A stretch of 64,000 bases of DNA from Leptospira sanjuanensis (GTDB lineage Bacteria; Spirochaetota; Leptospiria; Leptospirales; Leptospiraceae), in NCBI RefSeq assembly GCF_022267325.1, contig NZ_JAIZBG010000001.1:1768501-1832500 (forward strand). Direction: 5' to 3'. Each line of letters begins with the position of its first letter. The stretch's first letter is position 1. Positions 16,421-34,133 of this stretch are shown here, piece after piece. Under the pieces are notes generated by a model. The model saw only the letters and a program-made list of their open reading frames with translations, searched no databases and was not told the origin of the DNA. The position numbers and the translations under genes are program-made.

Positions 16421-17100
16421 GAAGTTTAATCGTACGTTTCAAGGACTGCGAAGGCCCGGGGATCATTCTCGATTCTTTAAAGAAAAGAAATTATAGAATC
16501 ACCTATCACAACGCATACGACACGAGGGTTCAACCTCTTCCGGACGGGCATCTCGTGTTCGACGTGATCGTTTTGTTAGGCGGTCCTCAATCCGTCGCCG
16601 ATCCGGAACTCGCTCCCTTCTTCGAACCTTGGTTCAATCTGGTGCGTTATGCGGCATCGATGCCGAATCGAAAGGTCATCGGAATCTGTCTCGGATCGCA
16701 GATTATTTCCCGGGCGCTCGGCGGAGAAGTAAAACGCGGAGAGAAAGGACCGGAGATCGGTTTTTACGACGTTCAAATTCAAGAATCGCATTCCGTTTTA
16801 AACGGAACTTCTTCCTTCCCCGCGTTTCATCTGCACGAGGACGTGTTTTCGATTCCTCCGGGAGCGAAACATCTTCTGAGGAGCGATATGTATGCGAACC
16901 AGATGTTCTCTTACAGGGATCGGATCTTCGGGATTCAATGTCACTTGGAAGTGACGGCTCCTATGCTCAAGGTTTGGCAAGGGGTTCATGCGGATTTTAT
17001 CCGCTCGGCGGGCTGGGTGCCAGGACCGGAAACGGAACATCGGAGGTCTCAGATGGAAACGTCCGGTCGCAAGATTTTCGACGCGATTCTGGATCTGTGA
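16417..17100 (+). CDS. Class I glutamine amidotransferase (stand-alone)
   Basis: A single GATase1 domain of 227 residues: nucleophile Cys91 in GICLGSQII, an oxyanion-side motif LLGGPQS, and the catalytic His in [10 protein letters not shown]. It resembles the GMP-synthase-like subgroup often labelled as glutamine amidotransferase without a fixed synthase partner. It would hydrolyse glutamine to supply ammonia, or act as a gamma-glutamyl hydrolase. It overlaps the lipoprotein gene by 4 bp and precedes secA by 51 bp. Confidence 0.9.
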   Translation: MRSLIVRFKDCEGPGIILDSLKKRNYRITYHNAYDTRVQPLPDGHLVFDVIVLLGGPQSVADPELAPFFEPWFNLVRYAASMPNRKVIGICLGSQIISRALGGEVKRGEKGPEIGFYDVQIQESHSVLNGTSSFPAFHLHEDVFSIPPGAKHLLRSDMYANQMFSYRDRIFGIQCHLEVTAPMLKVWQGVHADFIRSAGWVPGPETEHRRSQMETSGRKIFDAILDL

Positions 17101-17151
17101 AACCGGAATCGGCAACGCCATTTTTAAATACGACTCAAACGGAAAATTGAT

Positions 17152-19868
<2,717 letters not shown>

Positions 19869-19872
<4 letters not shown>

Positions 19873-20369
19873 AATTCCGTTGTCTCGGCGCCGCACGGAA
19901 GGCCGGAACATTCCTGCTCGTTATCGGAATGTTCGCTTTCTGTGTGACAACTCCTCCGCCGAAGGGCTCCGCAAAGCAGATTTATGCGGATTGTATGGAA
20001 ACCTTCGGCGATAAGGAAAAATGCGAGAAGCTCGTTCTCAAACAACTTCTCGGCTCCGGTCAAACGGCGGATTCTTCCGCAAACGCAACGGAACAAAACC
20101 AAACTTCGGAACCTTCGCTCGATCCGGAAATGGAAAAGAATCTTCGTCTTCGTTCCGAGATCAAAGACACGTTACAAGGACAGAATAGGATCTTTGTAAA
20201 AGAATTCTTAGGAAATCCGGATCAGGTTCAGTTTCGTACCAACAGCATCGAGGCCTTTATTTATACAAGACCGATCAGCCGGTTTAAGCCGGGAGCAAAA
20301 CCGGATCAGGAAATTCGAGTTTTGTTACGCAATGGAACGGTGGTTCGTGTAGAACACGTTGCACCGTAA
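19869..20369 (+). CDS. Small putative lipoprotein downstream of secA
   Basis: The GTG start at 19869 overlaps the secA stop (GTGA), implying translational coupling. An N-terminal basic and hydrophobic stretch ends in FAFC, a loose spirochaetal lipobox, so it is probably lipidated. A Thr/Ser/Asn-rich linker (70-90) leads to a C-terminal domain of about 75 residues ([15 protein letters not shown], then IEAFIYTR) reminiscent of small SmpA/OmlA-like outer-membrane assembly domains; that resemblance is only suggestive. Confidence 0.75.
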
Positions 20370-20471
20370 GTTCGTTTAGACCCCAAAAGAATCAATCGGT
20401 GCCCTTTTTTTAGGCATAGAACCCCGAAAAAGGTTTGTAAGGGCGCTACATCCTTTCAATCGTGGACTCAA

Positions 20472-20849
<378 letters not shown>

Positions 20850-20865
20850 TCGAATTCAACTGAGC

Positions 20866-20900
20866 ACGGTTTTAAGCTAAAAAGCTAGGACCGTATTTTG
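20866..20900 (+). terminator. Possible weak terminator or leader hairpin before the efflux operon
   Basis: ACGGT at 20866-20870 pairs with ACCGT at 20890-20894 around an inner AGCT/AGCT stem, followed by ATTTTG. It sits between the small exported protein and the TolC-like gene. Confidence 0.3.
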
Positions 20901-20997
20901 TCGTTTTGGCGTTTTGCGCCAATTACAAACGAAAAACAAAGAAAACGATCGCGGAGAACCGTACACCGATACGCAAACAAATAAACCTGGAAACCCT

Positions 20998-22407
<1,410 letters not shown>

Positions 22408-22417
22408 GGAAACAGAC

Positions 22418-23416
22418 ATGAAGATACATTTTACCAGAAGAACACTTTTAATTTCCGGAGCGGCCGCTGTCATCGCAATCGTTTCCATCGCGATTTTGGC
22501 CTTGTCCAAAAAAAATAAACAATCGATTTTGCCGCCGAGCAAAGCGATCGTTCATGACAAAGGGGAATGGATCGAGTTTAAGGAAAACAGCCCCGGTCTC
22601 GAAATCATCAAAACGTCTCTAATCGGAAAAGAAGGAGAGTTCGTAGAGGTGGAAGCTCCCGCACGTCTGATTGCTTCGACTTCTCCTTCTATGTCGGGCA
22701 ATGAAAAAATCATACTTTTTGAATCCGCGGATCTGAACGATCTCTATGTCGGCTACATACATTCGAAGAACAGTTTGAATCGTTCGAGAAAAAATCTCGA
22801 ACGTATCAAGGATATGTTCAAACATAGAGTCGCCACGGAAAAGGATTTGATCGAAGCCGAAACCAACGCCGAAAACGACGCGGCGGAACTCGCCGAGTTC
22901 GAAGGAAAACTTAGAGCGGTCGGTTTAAATCCGAACGAACTCAGAGGAGCCGGCGCTCAGAGCGCTTGGATCATCTGCGACGTTCCCGAATCGCAACTTC
23001 AAAGTTTGAAAAAAGGAAAAAAAGTAAAACTCAAATTCTCAAGTTTTCCCGAGGCGAACTGGGTTGGAACCGCTGAGGCTCTAGGCGATAACGTGGATCC
23101 TATGACCAGAACGGTTAAAGTAAGAATTCTCATCCGAAACGAAAATTACGTTTTAAAACCCGGTATGTTTGCAACGGTCCGTTTTCCGGAAGACCGTAAA
23201 GGCGACACGGTCATCGTTCCGTTCACTTCCATCATTACCGTGGAAGGTAAAAATTACGTTTTTGTGGAAGAATCTCCGAGAGAGTTTTATAAGCGGGAAG
23301 TCGTTCTCGGAACTTCGGGCGAAGATCGCGTTACCGTGGTAGAAGGATTGACAAAGGGGGATAAGATCGTCGTCGAAGGAACCATTTTACTCAAGGGGCT
23401 TAGTTTCGGTTTTTAA
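22418..23416 (+). CDS. RND efflux periplasmic adaptor (membrane fusion protein)
   Basis: The N-terminal membrane anchor (residues 10-29) is followed by barrel-sandwich and helical hairpin segments ([20 protein letters not shown]) and a beta-barrel domain with the family signature [11 protein letters not shown] and [11 protein letters not shown]. At 332 residues it is short for CzcB/CusB, and I see no N-terminal Met/His metal-binding extension. It links the inner-membrane pump to the TolC-like duct. A good ribosome site (GTGAGGA) precedes the ATG and the next gene follows after 1 bp. Confidence 0.92.
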   Translation: MKIHFTRRTLLISGAAAVIAIVSIAILALSKKNKQSILPPSKAIVHDKGEWIEFKENSPGLEIIKTSLIGKEGEFVEVEAPARLIASTSPSMSGNEKIILFESADLNDLYVGYIHSKNSLNRSRKNLERIKDMFKHRVATEKDLIEAETNAENDAAELAEFEGKLRAVGLNPNELRGAGAQSAWIICDVPESQLQSLKKGKKVKLKFSSFPEANWVGTAEALGDNVDPMTRTVKVRILIRNENYVLKPGMFATVRFPEDRKGDTVIVPFTSIITVEGKNYVFVEESPREFYKREVVLGTSGEDRVTVVEGLTKGDKIVVEGTILLKGLSFGF

Positions 23417-23417
23417 T

Positions 23418-24251
23418 ATGAATCCATTGAAATACTTAGTCCTACTTACGGCTCGTCTTAAAAATTCATTTTGTTATCTCAAAAAGATCAAGCTGCAAAA
23501 GTCCGTCCGGCTTTTGGGGCAGACTTTTATCCTATTAGGATTTTTGAATGTTGCAATCTTTGCGCAGAGTCCAAATTCTAAAAACGATTCCAGCTTCAAG
23601 AATGATCCTTCTCCGGATTGGACCGAAGATCCGGACCGAAAGACTAAAATCGGCAAGGAAGAAGAGGGTGGCGACGTTCTCAAGGGTAAACCGCTTCCGA
23701 AATCGACGAACTTTTTGGTTTACGGAGCGAGCATCGGTTCCCCGGGAAGCGTCAACCTCAATCTTGGTTATTATTATAAGGACGTGGTCGTGCGCGTTTC
23801 CGGCGGGAAATGGAATCCTCATTGGTGGGGAGGTCAGGTGGACATCGGTTATAGTTTCTGGAAAACTCCGGTGATCGCACATAGCGTTTCTCTTGTATTC
23901 GGAAAGTTTGAAGTAGATCCGTTTCAACCGGAAATCGGCCGGGGAGGACAGAATTCTTATCCTTCCGGTTCTTCTTTTCCGGGTTATTCGCATCGTGATC
24001 CTACCTACGAGGATTTGATCATTCGCTCTTACGTTACGGAACAAAATCCTACTTTGGCTTTATATCTTGAACACGAAAGCCGTGATCGCCAAAAAGTGCA
24101 TTTGAATCAGCAATACGTGGGTTTGACCTACGACTTTTTACTCGGTAATTTCTTCCTCCAAGTCGGAGGAGGGATCGGCAAAGGGGATTATAAGAATCCT
24201 CAGTTGCTCATTCAGCTCGGTTACTTATTCGATACGAGGTCTGCGGAATGA
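23418..24251 (+). CDS. Putative outer-membrane beta-barrel protein in the efflux operon
   Basis: A 277-residue protein with a signal-like segment at 30-49 ending in IFAQ, a charged linker and then about 170 residues of alternating strands ([35 protein letters not shown]). An 8- to 10-strand barrel is likely. No family is recognised. Its stop overlaps the RND pump's ATG (ATGA), so it is translated together with the pump, which is unusual for a three-part efflux system. Confidence 0.75.
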   Translation: MNPLKYLVLLTARLKNSFCYLKKIKLQKSVRLLGQTFILLGFLNVAIFAQSPNSKNDSSFKNDPSPDWTEDPDRKTKIGKEEEGGDVLKGKPLPKSTNFLVYGASIGSPGSVNLNLGYYYKDVVVRVSGGKWNPHWWGGQVDIGYSFWKTPVIAHSVSLVFGKFEVDPFQPEIGRGGQNSYPSGSSFPGYSHRDPTYEDLIIRSYVTEQNPTLALYLEHESRDRQKVHLNQQYVGLTYDFLLGNFFLQVGGGIGKGDYKNPQLLIQLGYLFDTRSAE

Positions 24252-27200
24252 TTCGAGGTTTGATTGAAGGAGTTTTACGTTTTCGTCTTGCGACCCTGAT
24301 CGCATCCGCGGCGGCTATCGTTTTCGGAATTTGGGCTTGGATCGATATTCGGAAAGAAGCATATTCCGACATAGCGGATACGCAGGTTCGCTTGATCGCA
24401 AAATTTCCCGGAAAAGCCGCTGTGGAAGTGGAGGAACGCGTTACGATTCCCATCGAACGGGTCTTGAATGCGATTCCGAAAGTTTCGGTTCGGAGGTCGA
24501 GAACGATCAACGGTCTCGTCGTATTTCAGTTCGTATTTGAAGATGGAACGGACGATTATTTTGCGAGAACCCGTCTTTTAGAACGAGTTCGCGACGCGGA
24601 TATTCCGGTGGAAGTTCAGCCTGCACTCGGGCCTATGAGTTCTCCCGTCGGGGAAATTTTTCGCTATGTCGTGGAAACGAAAGCGAATCATACGCCGATG
24701 GAGCTTCGAACCATTCAGGATTGGGTTATTATGCCCAAGATGCTCGGTATCCCGGGGATTGCGGACGTAGTCACGTTCGGAGGTCTCCCGAAACAATATC
24801 ATGTAGTGACGACCCCCGACAAATTGATTCGGTATAAGCTCACGATCGACGACGTAATCAAAGCGATTCAGCAAAACAACCTGAATACGGGGGGAAATCT
24901 ACTTTTACAGGGAGAACAAGGTTTTCCGATCCGTTCTTTAGGCGCGATTCGAGATCCGGTACATATCGAAAACATCGTAGTTAAAACGGTGAACGGTGTG
25001 CCCGTTTTTATCCGCGATTTAGGAACGGTGGAGATTTCGCATCCGATTCCGAGCGGGGTTTTAGGTTATACGATCCAAAACGATCAGGAAGGATTGATCG
25101 ACGTCGATTCTTCCGTTCAAGGTCTGGTTGCGATCCGCCGTTGGGGAGATCCGAATGTCATGGGCGATCGGATCCGCGCGAAAGTTAAGGAGATCAACGA
25201 GAATTATTTACCGGACGGGGTTCAGATTCGAACCACGTACGATCGAACCGATCTGGTCAATTATACGTTACGCACCATCGGTAAGACCCTCGTGGAAGGA
25301 GTCGTAGTCGTCAGCTTAGTGTTGATCTTTTTTATCGGAAGCGTAAAAGCCTCGATGGTCGTCGTTGCCACGATTCCTTTCGCGATGTTGTTCGCGTTTT
25401 TATTGATGAATATCACAGGTATTCCGGCCAGCTTATTGTCGTTAGGCGCTATCGACTTCGGGATCATCGTGGACGGCGCGGTCGTAATGGTGGAAAATAT
25501 CATGCGCCGCTACCGGGACGCTTCTCCAACCGATAAGAAAAAAGGAATCATCCGTTTTACTGTGGACGCGGCTTCCGAGGTCGGTACGGAAATTATCTTT
25601 TCCATTTTAATCATCGTCCTTGCTTATCTTCCGATCTTTTCCTTTGAAAGAATCGAAGGAAGATTGTTCAAGCCGATGGCGTTCACGATCTCCTTTGCGA
25701 TCCTGGGTGCGTTGATCTTTTCGATGACCGCGATTCCCGTGATGATGTCCTATATCTACCGAAATTATTTCGAATCGCCGAATCCGGGTCCGATCGAATG
25801 GCACAATCCGTTTTACGAATGGTTGGAAAAGAAATACGAAAGATTGATCGAGTGGTTGGTCGACCGATCCAAACGTGTCGTTACGATCTGCTTTTCCGTC
25901 GTTGGGAGTTTGCTCGTGGTTGGCGGTCTTTCTCTCGGAACCGAATTTCTTCCCGAAATGGACGAGGGAGGATTTAACCTGAGAATTTTCTTTCCGGTCG
26001 GAATCTCACTTCCGGAATCCAGAAAATTCATTCCAAAGATTCGACAAATCATCTATAAGAACGAACAGGTAAACGTGGTTCTTTCTCAGTTGGGAAGGAA
26101 CGACGACGGAACCGATCCGCTTCCTCCGAACCGTTTGGAAGTTCTTGTCGGTTTGAAAGATTACGACGATTGGAAGGAAAAAATCACGAAGACCGAACTT
26201 CTTCTTCGAATGAGAAACGATTTGGAAGCGGGGCTGCCCGGAGCCAGGGTGAGTTTTTCTCAGCCGATCATGGATAACCTTTCCGAAGCGATTATGGGTA
26301 CGATCGCGGATTTGGCGGTCTTCGTTTCCGGAAATGACTTGAAAGTGATGCGACAGATCTCGACAGAAATTCTAGATATCGTCAAAGAAATGAAAGGTGC
26401 GAGCGAATTTGGGATCGAACAGGAGGCGGATAGTCCGCAGCTTACGGTACGTATCGATCGGGAGGCGGCAGCCCGTTACGGAATCAACGTGAGCGATATA
26501 CAGCAAATGGTGGAAGCGGCGATCGGGATGCAAAGAATCGACACTCTCTATGAAGGTCCTTCCGACATTCCTCCGAAAACTCCTGCACGATTCGGAATCG
26601 TCGTACGTTTTTCCAAAGACTACCGAACCTCTCAACGAGCGATCGAAAATATGCCAATCATATCTCCGAAAGGAGAAAGAATCCCTTTGTCCGAATTGGC
26701 GAAGGTGACTTTGGAAGACGGGCCGACAATGATCTTTCGTCAGGAAGGAAGAAGGACGGTAACGGTTCGTACGAACATACGCGGACGGGATCAGGGAGGT
26801 TTCGTTGCGGAACTTCGCAAGATCGTCGAAAAGAAGGTCAAACTTCCGGAAGGTTACGAGATTCGTTACGGAGGACAGTATGAAAACCTTGCCAGGGTAG
26901 GAACGCGTCTCGCGATGGTGATTCCTCTTACGATCGCGATCATTTTCGGCGTATTGTACTTACTTTATAAAAACCTAAAGTACGTCTACGTCGCTCTCGC
27001 TTGTATTCCGCTTTCCCTTGTGGGTGGAATTTATGCTCTTTTGATGCGAGGGTATTACTTCAACGTATCGGGCGGGGTGGGATTTATTTCCTTGTTTGGA
27101 ATCGCCACGATGGCCGGGGTTCTTTTCGTCTCCCGTACCAATCACTTGTTGCACGAGGATGACGAGATCAGCGTGAAAGAAGCAGTAAAAAAAGCCGCGG

Positions 27201-27610
27201 TGATTCAGCTTCGTCCGATGCTGATGACGATGCTTTTGGCCTTGCTCGGTTTGATTCCCGCTACGTTGGCCTCCGGAGTCGGCTCGGACGTCCAAAGACC
27301 TCTTGCGACCGTGATCGTGGGCGGTTTATTTTCCGCGTTGCTTCTCGTGTTGACCGTACTTCCTTCTCTTTATTTGATTCTTGTCGGCGAGCGAGAATAC
27401 AGCAAACTCAAGAAACCGAAGGATTCTTCTTTGGAGCCGTTTACGTATTTGGATCAGCTTTCTCTGGGAGAATATGAGGAAGAATTCGATAAACCTCAGA
27501 GTGAAACGGTGGAAAAGTCGAGGAAGGTCGGTAAAAAAGGTTCTTCGGCGGCCGAGTCCACAAAAGGAAAATCTTCTACGGGTTCCGCAGCGAAGAAGAA
27601 AAAGAAATAA
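24248..27610 (+). CDS. Heavy-metal efflux RND pump, CzcA type
   Basis: A complete 1120-residue resistance-nodulation-division transporter with 12 membrane segments and two large periplasmic loops. The motif [15 protein letters not shown] near residue 400 has the acidic pair of the CzcA/CnrA (Zn, Co, Ni, Cd) group rather than the CusA (Cu, Ag) group. The C-terminal 50 residues form a cytoplasmic Lys/Ser/Gly-rich tail ending in five lysines. It exports divalent cations using the proton gradient and works with the adaptor and TolC-like proteins upstream. Metal choice is inferred from the motif. Confidence 0.95.
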   Translation: MIRGLIEGVLRFRLATLIASAAAIVFGIWAWIDIRKEAYSDIADTQVRLIAKFPGKAAVEVEERVTIPIERVLNAIPKVSVRRSRTINGLVVFQFVFEDGTDDYFARTRLLERVRDADIPVEVQPALGPMSSPVGEIFRYVVETKANHTPMELRTIQDWVIMPKMLGIPGIADVVTFGGLPKQYHVVTTPDKLIRYKLTIDDVIKAIQQNNLNTGGNLLLQGEQGFPIRSLGAIRDPVHIENIVVKTVNGVPVFIRDLGTVEISHPIPSGVLGYTIQNDQEGLIDVDSSVQGLVAIRRWGDPNVMGDRIRAKVKEINENYLPDGVQIRTTYDRTDLVNYTLRTIGKTLVEGVVVVSLVLIFFIGSVKASMVVVATIPFAMLFAFLLMNITGIPASLLSLGAIDFGIIVDGAVVMVENIMRRYRDASPTDKKKGIIRFTVDAASEVGTEIIFSILIIVLAYLPIFSFERIEGRLFKPMAFTISFAILGALIFSMTAIPVMMSYIYRNYFESPNPGPIEWHNPFYEWLEKKYERLIEWLVDRSKRVVTICFSVVGSLLVVGGLSLGTEFLPEMDEGGFNLRIFFPVGISLPESRKFIPKIRQIIYKNEQVNVVLSQLGRNDDGTDPLPPNRLEVLVGLKDYDDWKEKITKTELLLRMRNDLEAGLPGARVSFSQPIMDNLSEAIMGTIADLAVFVSGNDLKVMRQISTEILDIVKEMKGASEFGIEQEADSPQLTVRIDREAAARYGINVSDIQQMVEAAIGMQRIDTLYEGPSDIPPKTPARFGIVVRFSKDYRTSQRAIENMPIISPKGERIPLSELAKVTLEDGPTMIFRQEGRRTVTVRTNIRGRDQGGFVAELRKIVEKKVKLPEGYEIRYGGQYENLARVGTRLAMVIPLTIAIIFGVLYLLYKNLKYVYVALACIPLSLVGGIYALLMRGYYFNVSGGVGFISLFGIATMAGVLFVSRTNHLLHEDDEISVKEAVKKAAVIQLRPMLMTMLLALLGLIPATLASGVGSDVQRPLATVIVGGLFSALLLVLTVLPSLYLILVGEREYSKLKKPKDSSLEPFTYLDQLSLGEYEEEFDKPQSETVEKSRKVGKKGSSAAESTKGKSSTGSAAKKKKK

Positions 27611-27803
27611 GAATTGTCCGAAAATATAAAAACTGTGGGAACTCCAACGACGGAAGCGGTCTTTGAAAAGCCGATGAGATCGAGAAATACGGTCTCTTGT
27701 GGGAGCTATTACGATTTAGTTTCCGGTTCTAGATTGAGCTGTAAACCTTGTTAGGCGCTTCCATACGAGCACTCGACAACTTACAACTTTCGTTATAAAC
27801 AGA

Positions 27804-27874
<71 letters not shown>

Positions 27875-27895
27875 GTGTACGGTTTTTGAAAGTGA

Positions 27896-28081
27896 TTATC
27901 GAGCGGCGAGATAGTATTCCGAAATGTATAGAAGCTGTTGTTCGGTAAGACGATTGTCCGCCGATTTTCCGTTTCTATAGGTCGTTTGTTTCGAATCTTC
28001 CAACACACTCAGACCGGTTTGAAACGTGGAGTTTCCGATTTCCGATCTTTTTGTTCTTTGTAAAAATTCTCTCAATCTCAT
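27896..28081 (-). CDS. Small protein of unknown function
   Basis: A 61-residue basic protein starting at the ATG at 28081 (MRLREFLQRTKRSE) preceded by AAAAGAGAAAG. There is no signal peptide or membrane segment; the C-terminus (LTEQQLLYISEYYLAAR) is an amphipathic helix. It lies just downstream of the porin terminator, so it needs its own promoter or read-through. No family is recognised; the short length leaves moderate doubt. Confidence 0.5.
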   Translation of the reverse strand: MRLREFLQRTKRSEIGNSTFQTGLSVLEDSKQTTYRNGKSADNRLTEQQLLYISEYYLAAR

Positions 28082-28096
28082 GCTGCTTTCTCTTTT

Positions 28097-28127
28097 AAAA
28101 AAAAGGCGCCCGATGAAGAGCGCCCTT
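28097..28127 (-). terminator. Intrinsic terminator of the porin gene
   Basis: On the minus strand AAAGGGCGC and GCGCC(TTT) form a GC-rich stem followed by eight T residues, 30-60 bp after the porin stop. Confidence 0.85.
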
Positions 28128-28153
28128 TGATACATAGGATTCTCGCTTTCGTA

Positions 28154-29809
<1,656 letters not shown>

Positions 29810-30002
29810 CATTCTCCTAAATCTCCTATGCCCATCTTATGCAAAATGCATGCCAACGCTTAAAAAATGGAAATTAGCTAAAAAACGAGCATTTAACCTA
29901 TAGAGAGAAGGGTGTAGACTGCTTATAGAATAGAAGCAAGGTGAATAACGGAGCTTTTTATTGGGACAAATGTCTAAAAATTAGGCACGATCTGAAAAGG
30001 AT

Positions 30003-31301
30003 TTAGCGAGGCAAAAGGGCGATCAAAGAAGCTTTCGTGTTTTCGTTCGGGTATTCCAGGACATGAGACAGAAGTTTTCCGAGGATCGATCCGATTTCTT
30101 TCGGAGGTAATTTCGGACATTCACGGAGAATGTCTTCCCCGCGAAGTGCAAGTTCGGTGACGAGAAGCGCTTCTTTCTTCGCGATCAGAGCGAGTAGGCG
30201 CCCAAGATCGAAAACTTCTTTCAAAGAAGGCTCGTAAGTAGTTGCAAGATTTAGAATGTGTTCGGTCACAATTTTCAGATGTTCCCTTCCCGCGTGAACG
30301 CAGATCGGATGCAGGATCGTTTTACGGATTTCCGAGTCGCTCACGGAAGAATTCTCCCGCGGCGAAAGAAGAACGGAAAGCATCGAGGAAAAAAACAAGG
30401 AATCCTTCGTATTCTGATTCGAATAACGAAGATCTTTCATGAATTGTTTTGCGGAAGGGATTTCAGAAAAACTTCCGAACAACCAAGCGTGCAGAAACGA
30501 AATCCGCAAACTCGGAGGAAAAGCGGGGACTTTCGAAATCGTCTCGATCACGGTTTTGTTATTCGTAGGATAGAGTTTTACGTTCGTAAACAATTCTAAG
30601 ATTTGGAATTTTTGAAAGAGGAGCAGGGAATGGCTCGGATCGTTACTCCGCAACGTCTTACCCAGTTCGTCGTGAACTCGTTCCCTGGAAACCTTGGCGG
30701 TGATATTTCGACAGGAGACGATCGCCTTTTCGGTTTCTTCTTCGAGGGTAAAACCCAAACTGCTGACGAATCGGATCGCGCGGATCGGACGCAAACCGTC
30801 TTCGGTGAATCTTCCGATCGGATCTCCGATCGTTCGTATGATTCGATTCCGTATGTCTTCCAGTCCATTGTGTTCGTCCACGAGACGTTTTTCTTCGAGG
30901 TCAAGCGCGAGCGCGTTCATCGTAAAGTCGCGCCGTTTTAAATCTTCGCTTAACGATACTCCGAACTCCACTGTCTCGGGCCTTCTTCCATCCAGGTAAT
31001 CCGCGTCCTTTCGAAACGTAGTGATCTCGTAAGCCCGATCTTGAAGCAGAACCGTTACGGTTCCGTGTTTGATTCCCGTGGGAACGGTCCGTTTGAACAA
31101 CGTTACGATCGTTTCGGGCAATAGGGAAGTTGTGAGGTCGAATTCATCCGGAATTTTGGATAAAACCAAATCGCGCACGCTACCGCCGACCAGATAACAT
31201 TCTCCGCCTGCCGATCGAATACTTTGTGTTAGGTGAAGCATGTCTTCCCGATAGACTTCGGGAATCCGAGAAATCAATTCTCCCGCGTCTACGTCAGTCA
31301 T
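30003..31301 (-). CDS. CCA-adding / poly(A) polymerase family nucleotidyltransferase
   Basis: Class II polymerase-beta-like nucleotidyltransferase: [13 protein letters not shown], the metal-binding pair in PDEFDLTTS and the [12 protein letters not shown] motif are all present, followed by the RNA-binding helix ([23 protein letters not shown]). The protein either adds CCA to tRNA 3' ends or polyadenylates RNA. The tRNA genes in this window lack encoded CCA, so a CCA-adding enzyme is needed in this organism. It overlaps the lipoprotein gene upstream by 8 bp. Confidence 0.92.
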   Translation of the reverse strand: MTDVDAGELISRIPEVYREDMLHLTQSIRSAGGECYLVGGSVRDLVLSKIPDEFDLTTSLLPETIVTLFKRTVPTGIKHGTVTVLLQDRAYEITTFRKDADYLDGRRPETVEFGVSLSEDLKRRDFTMNALALDLEEKRLVDEHNGLEDIRNRIIRTIGDPIGRFTEDGLRPIRAIRFVSSLGFTLEEETEKAIVSCRNITAKVSRERVHDELGKTLRSNDPSHSLLLFQKFQILELFTNVKLYPTNNKTVIETISKVPAFPPSLRISFLHAWLFGSFSEIPSAKQFMKDLRYSNQNTKDSLFFSSMLSVLLSPRENSSVSDSEIRKTILHPICVHAGREHLKIVTEHILNLATTYEPSLKEVFDLGRLLALIAKKEALLVTELALRGEDILRECPKLPPKEIGSILGKLLSHVLEYPNENTKASLIALLPR

Positions 31302-31723
31302 TTTGAATCAGTTTTTTCCAGAGATTTCCGTAGCGATTGCGAAGCGTTTCGTTGTTCTGAAGAATCTTGTCGATCTTTTGTTTCCATTCGGAATCGACGG
31401 TGATTTGGCTGAACGGCAATTCCGTTTTTTCGGATAGGATTCGATCGATTCCCGCCGCCGTTTTTTCCGTCGCGAAGTCGCAGAGTTCTTTTGCGTCCGG
31501 TGTTTCCTTTTCGGACAAACAAAGAAGAAGCATTTCCTCGTATTTTTCTTTCGTTTGCAGATCGACGAGTTTGTCTTTGAGGGATCGGCCGCAGTAGACG
31601 AAAACGAAAAGTAACAAAACGAACGGAAGAATTCTCCCGCTCAAAAACAAGATTCGGCCGAATGATTGAATCCGAGGAAACGAAAACGTATTTTTCGCCG
31701 CGGGAAACGACGGAGATGAATTT

Positions 31724-32109
<386 letters not shown>

Positions 32110-32113
<4 letters not shown>

Positions 32114-32472
32114 GAATTTTTTTCCTTTCGCAATAGATCGATTCCGAATCGGATCGGTTTCCAGACGATCACGTAAAACAAAAGCAGTCCGCCCTTTACG
32201 ATTCCGCTCAAAAACGTGAGAACGAATTCCAAGATCCAGTTCGTGACGGAATAGAACGCTTCCGGGTTGAAAAGAGTAAAGAGAAAGGAAACGAGCCCCA
32301 ATCCCAAAAGAACGAATTGTAAAACCGCGTTTCCGATTAAAAAAGAAAGAAGACTAACGATCGTGAAAAATAAGGCTAAGCGGAGTCCGCGTTTTTTGAC
32401 TTCGAAGTTCATAAAGAGTTCGTGCATCTGTAAATTCTTTGATCCTTGCACTTGGGTTTCGTTTACGGCCAT
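32110..32472 (-). CDS. SxtJ-like small membrane protein
   Basis: From the ATG at 32472 this 120-residue protein has about three hydrophobic segments (LALFFTIVSLLSFLI, AVLQFVLLGLGLVSFLF and GGLLLFYVIVWKPIRFG). The pattern, including the WKPIRFGIDLL end, resembles the SxtJ membrane family of unknown function, often found beside envelope or glycan genes. An upstream in-frame start at 32541 adds non-conserved residues and runs into the divergent gene's promoter region. Confidence 0.7.
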
Positions 32473-32487
32473 ACTGAAAACAACCGC

Positions 32488-32527
<40 letters not shown>

Positions 32528-32551
32528 CCGCGATATGTCATCCTTTCCTAG

Positions 32552-33319
32552 ATGATCCGGCAAAAACTGCAAGACTTGGTCGATTCTCTTCCGATTAGTC
32601 CGGAAAGAAGTTGTTCGTATTATCCGGATCGCCTCAGTCAGATTCAATACCTTCCGTTTCAAGGGGAGATCGCAAAGGAAGCTCTTCAGTTTTTTTTCGA
32701 TTCCGGTTTTCGTAGAACCGGCAACATTCTGTATCGGGCGTCTTGCAACGGGTGCAAGGATTGTCTGAGTTATCGGATTCCTCTGGATCAATTCACTCCG
32801 AGCCGGAACCGCAGGCGTCTTTTAAAAAAGAATTCCGATCTTACGATTCGCTTTGCGCCTCCTTCTCTCACAACAGATAAGGAACGTCTGTATTTGCGTT
32901 ATCAAAGGTTGCGCTACGAGAGTTTCGTAAGCGGAGAATCGGATCAGGAACTTCTGGAAGGAATGCGTTGGAATCTTTTCGGCACTCCGGAGAATTCTCT
33001 CGAAATGACTTTGTGGCTGGGAGAAAAACTTCTCGGCTTTATGATCTTGGACTACGCTTCGGATTCTCTCTCAGCCGTTTATTCCGTGTATGATCCGGAA
33101 TATCCCGATCGAAGTCTGGGCAGCTTTGCGATTCTCTGTTCGATTTTATACGCCAAGGAATCGGGAATGAAATTTTATCATTTGGGATATTTCCTTCCCG
33201 GTCATCCCGATATGGATTATAAAAAGTTTTGGGGACCGTCCGAGATCCGCGAACCGGACGGAACGGATTGGACGTCGTTCGAGGAATTTCAAAAAAGCCA
33301 CGCGGACTTTTCCTGGTAG
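32552..33319 (+). CDS. bpt: Arginyl/leucyl-tRNA-protein transferase (Bpt/Ate family)
   Basis: Recognised by the N-terminal CSYYPDR, YLPF and [20 protein letters not shown] motifs, where the Cys residues act in catalysis or metal binding, and by the GNAT-like C-terminal half ([16 protein letters not shown]). The enzyme transfers Leu or Arg from aminoacyl-tRNA to N-terminal Asp or Glu of proteins, marking them in the N-degron pathway. Its 255 residues are the usual length. It is divergent from the SxtJ-like gene and directly upstream of the DprE2-like reductase. Confidence 0.92.
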   Translation: MIRQKLQDLVDSLPISPERSCSYYPDRLSQIQYLPFQGEIAKEALQFFFDSGFRRTGNILYRASCNGCKDCLSYRIPLDQFTPSRNRRRLLKKNSDLTIRFAPPSLTTDKERLYLRYQRLRYESFVSGESDQELLEGMRWNLFGTPENSLEMTLWLGEKLLGFMILDYASDSLSAVYSVYDPEYPDRSLGSFAILCSILYAKESGMKFYHLGYFLPGHPDMDYKKFWGPSEIREPDGTDWTSFEEFQKSHADFSW

Positions 33320-33328
33320 AGGATTCTC

Positions 33329-33361
<33 letters not shown>

Positions 33362-33372
33362 TCTTAAAACGG

Positions 33373-34107
33373 ATGAATATGGCAAAAAAAATCATCGTCG
33401 TGGGTGCATCTAGCGGTATCGGAAAAGAATTGGCTCTTCTTCTTTTGGAGCGGGGAAATACGGTCACTCTCGTGGCTCGTCGCGATAAGGAACTGAAAAC
33501 GATCGCCGCTCCTTACAAATCAAACGCATTCATCATCAAACACGACGTTACGAACTTCGATCAGGCGGACTCCGTTTTTCAGAAGGCGGTCAAGTCGATG
33601 AAGGGACTCGACGAAATCTATTACGCTTCCGGAATCATGTACGACATCAAACCGGAAGAGTTCGACACATCAAAGGACATCGCCATGTTGAACACGAATC
33701 TTTTGGGTTGTGTGGCTTGGCTCAATCCCGCGGCGGCGCTGTTTCAAAAACAGAAAAGCGGAAAGATCATCGGAATCTCCTCCATCGCGGGTGACCGCGG
33801 AAGAAGAGGAAATCCGGTCTACAACACATCCAAGGCCGGAATGAACACGTATCTCGAAGCGCTTCGCAATCGTCTTGCGGTTTTAGGCGTTCAAGTTCTC
33901 ACCGTAAAACCGGGGTTTATCGATACGGCGATGACGCAGGGGATGAAAGGTCTTTTTTGGCTCATCTCCGCGAAAGAAGCCGCTTCGATTATTTTGAAGG
34001 CGACCGATTCCGGAAAAGAAAACATCTACGTTCCCGCGCGCTGGGGATTTGTTGGATTGATCATCCGTTGTATTCCTTCCTTTATCTTCAGACGTCTTTC
34101 CATTTGA
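33373..34107 (+). CDS. Short-chain dehydrogenase, DprE2-like
   Basis: A classical SDR with cofactor motif GASSGIG (11-17), Ser in GISSIAGD, and YNTSK (Tyr150, Lys154). The C-terminal sequence ([11 protein letters not shown]) and the gene's position directly before a DprE1-like oxidase match DprE2, the decaprenylphosphoryl-2-keto-ribose reductase that makes the arabinose donor in actinobacteria. Its substrate is probably a lipid-linked keto-sugar; this is inferred from neighbours and remote similarity. The start is the ATG at 33373 (a second ATG is at 33379). Confidence 0.88.
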   Translation: MNMAKKIIVVGASSGIGKELALLLLERGNTVTLVARRDKELKTIAAPYKSNAFIIKHDVTNFDQADSVFQKAVKSMKGLDEIYYASGIMYDIKPEEFDTSKDIAMLNTNLLGCVAWLNPAAALFQKQKSGKIIGISSIAGDRGRRGNPVYNTSKAGMNTYLEALRNRLAVLGVQVLTVKPGFIDTAMTQGMKGLFWLISAKEAASIILKATDSGKENIYVPARWGFVGLIIRCIPSFIFRRLSI

Positions 34108-34133
34108 TCTTTCAGGATTAAAGGGGGTAACAC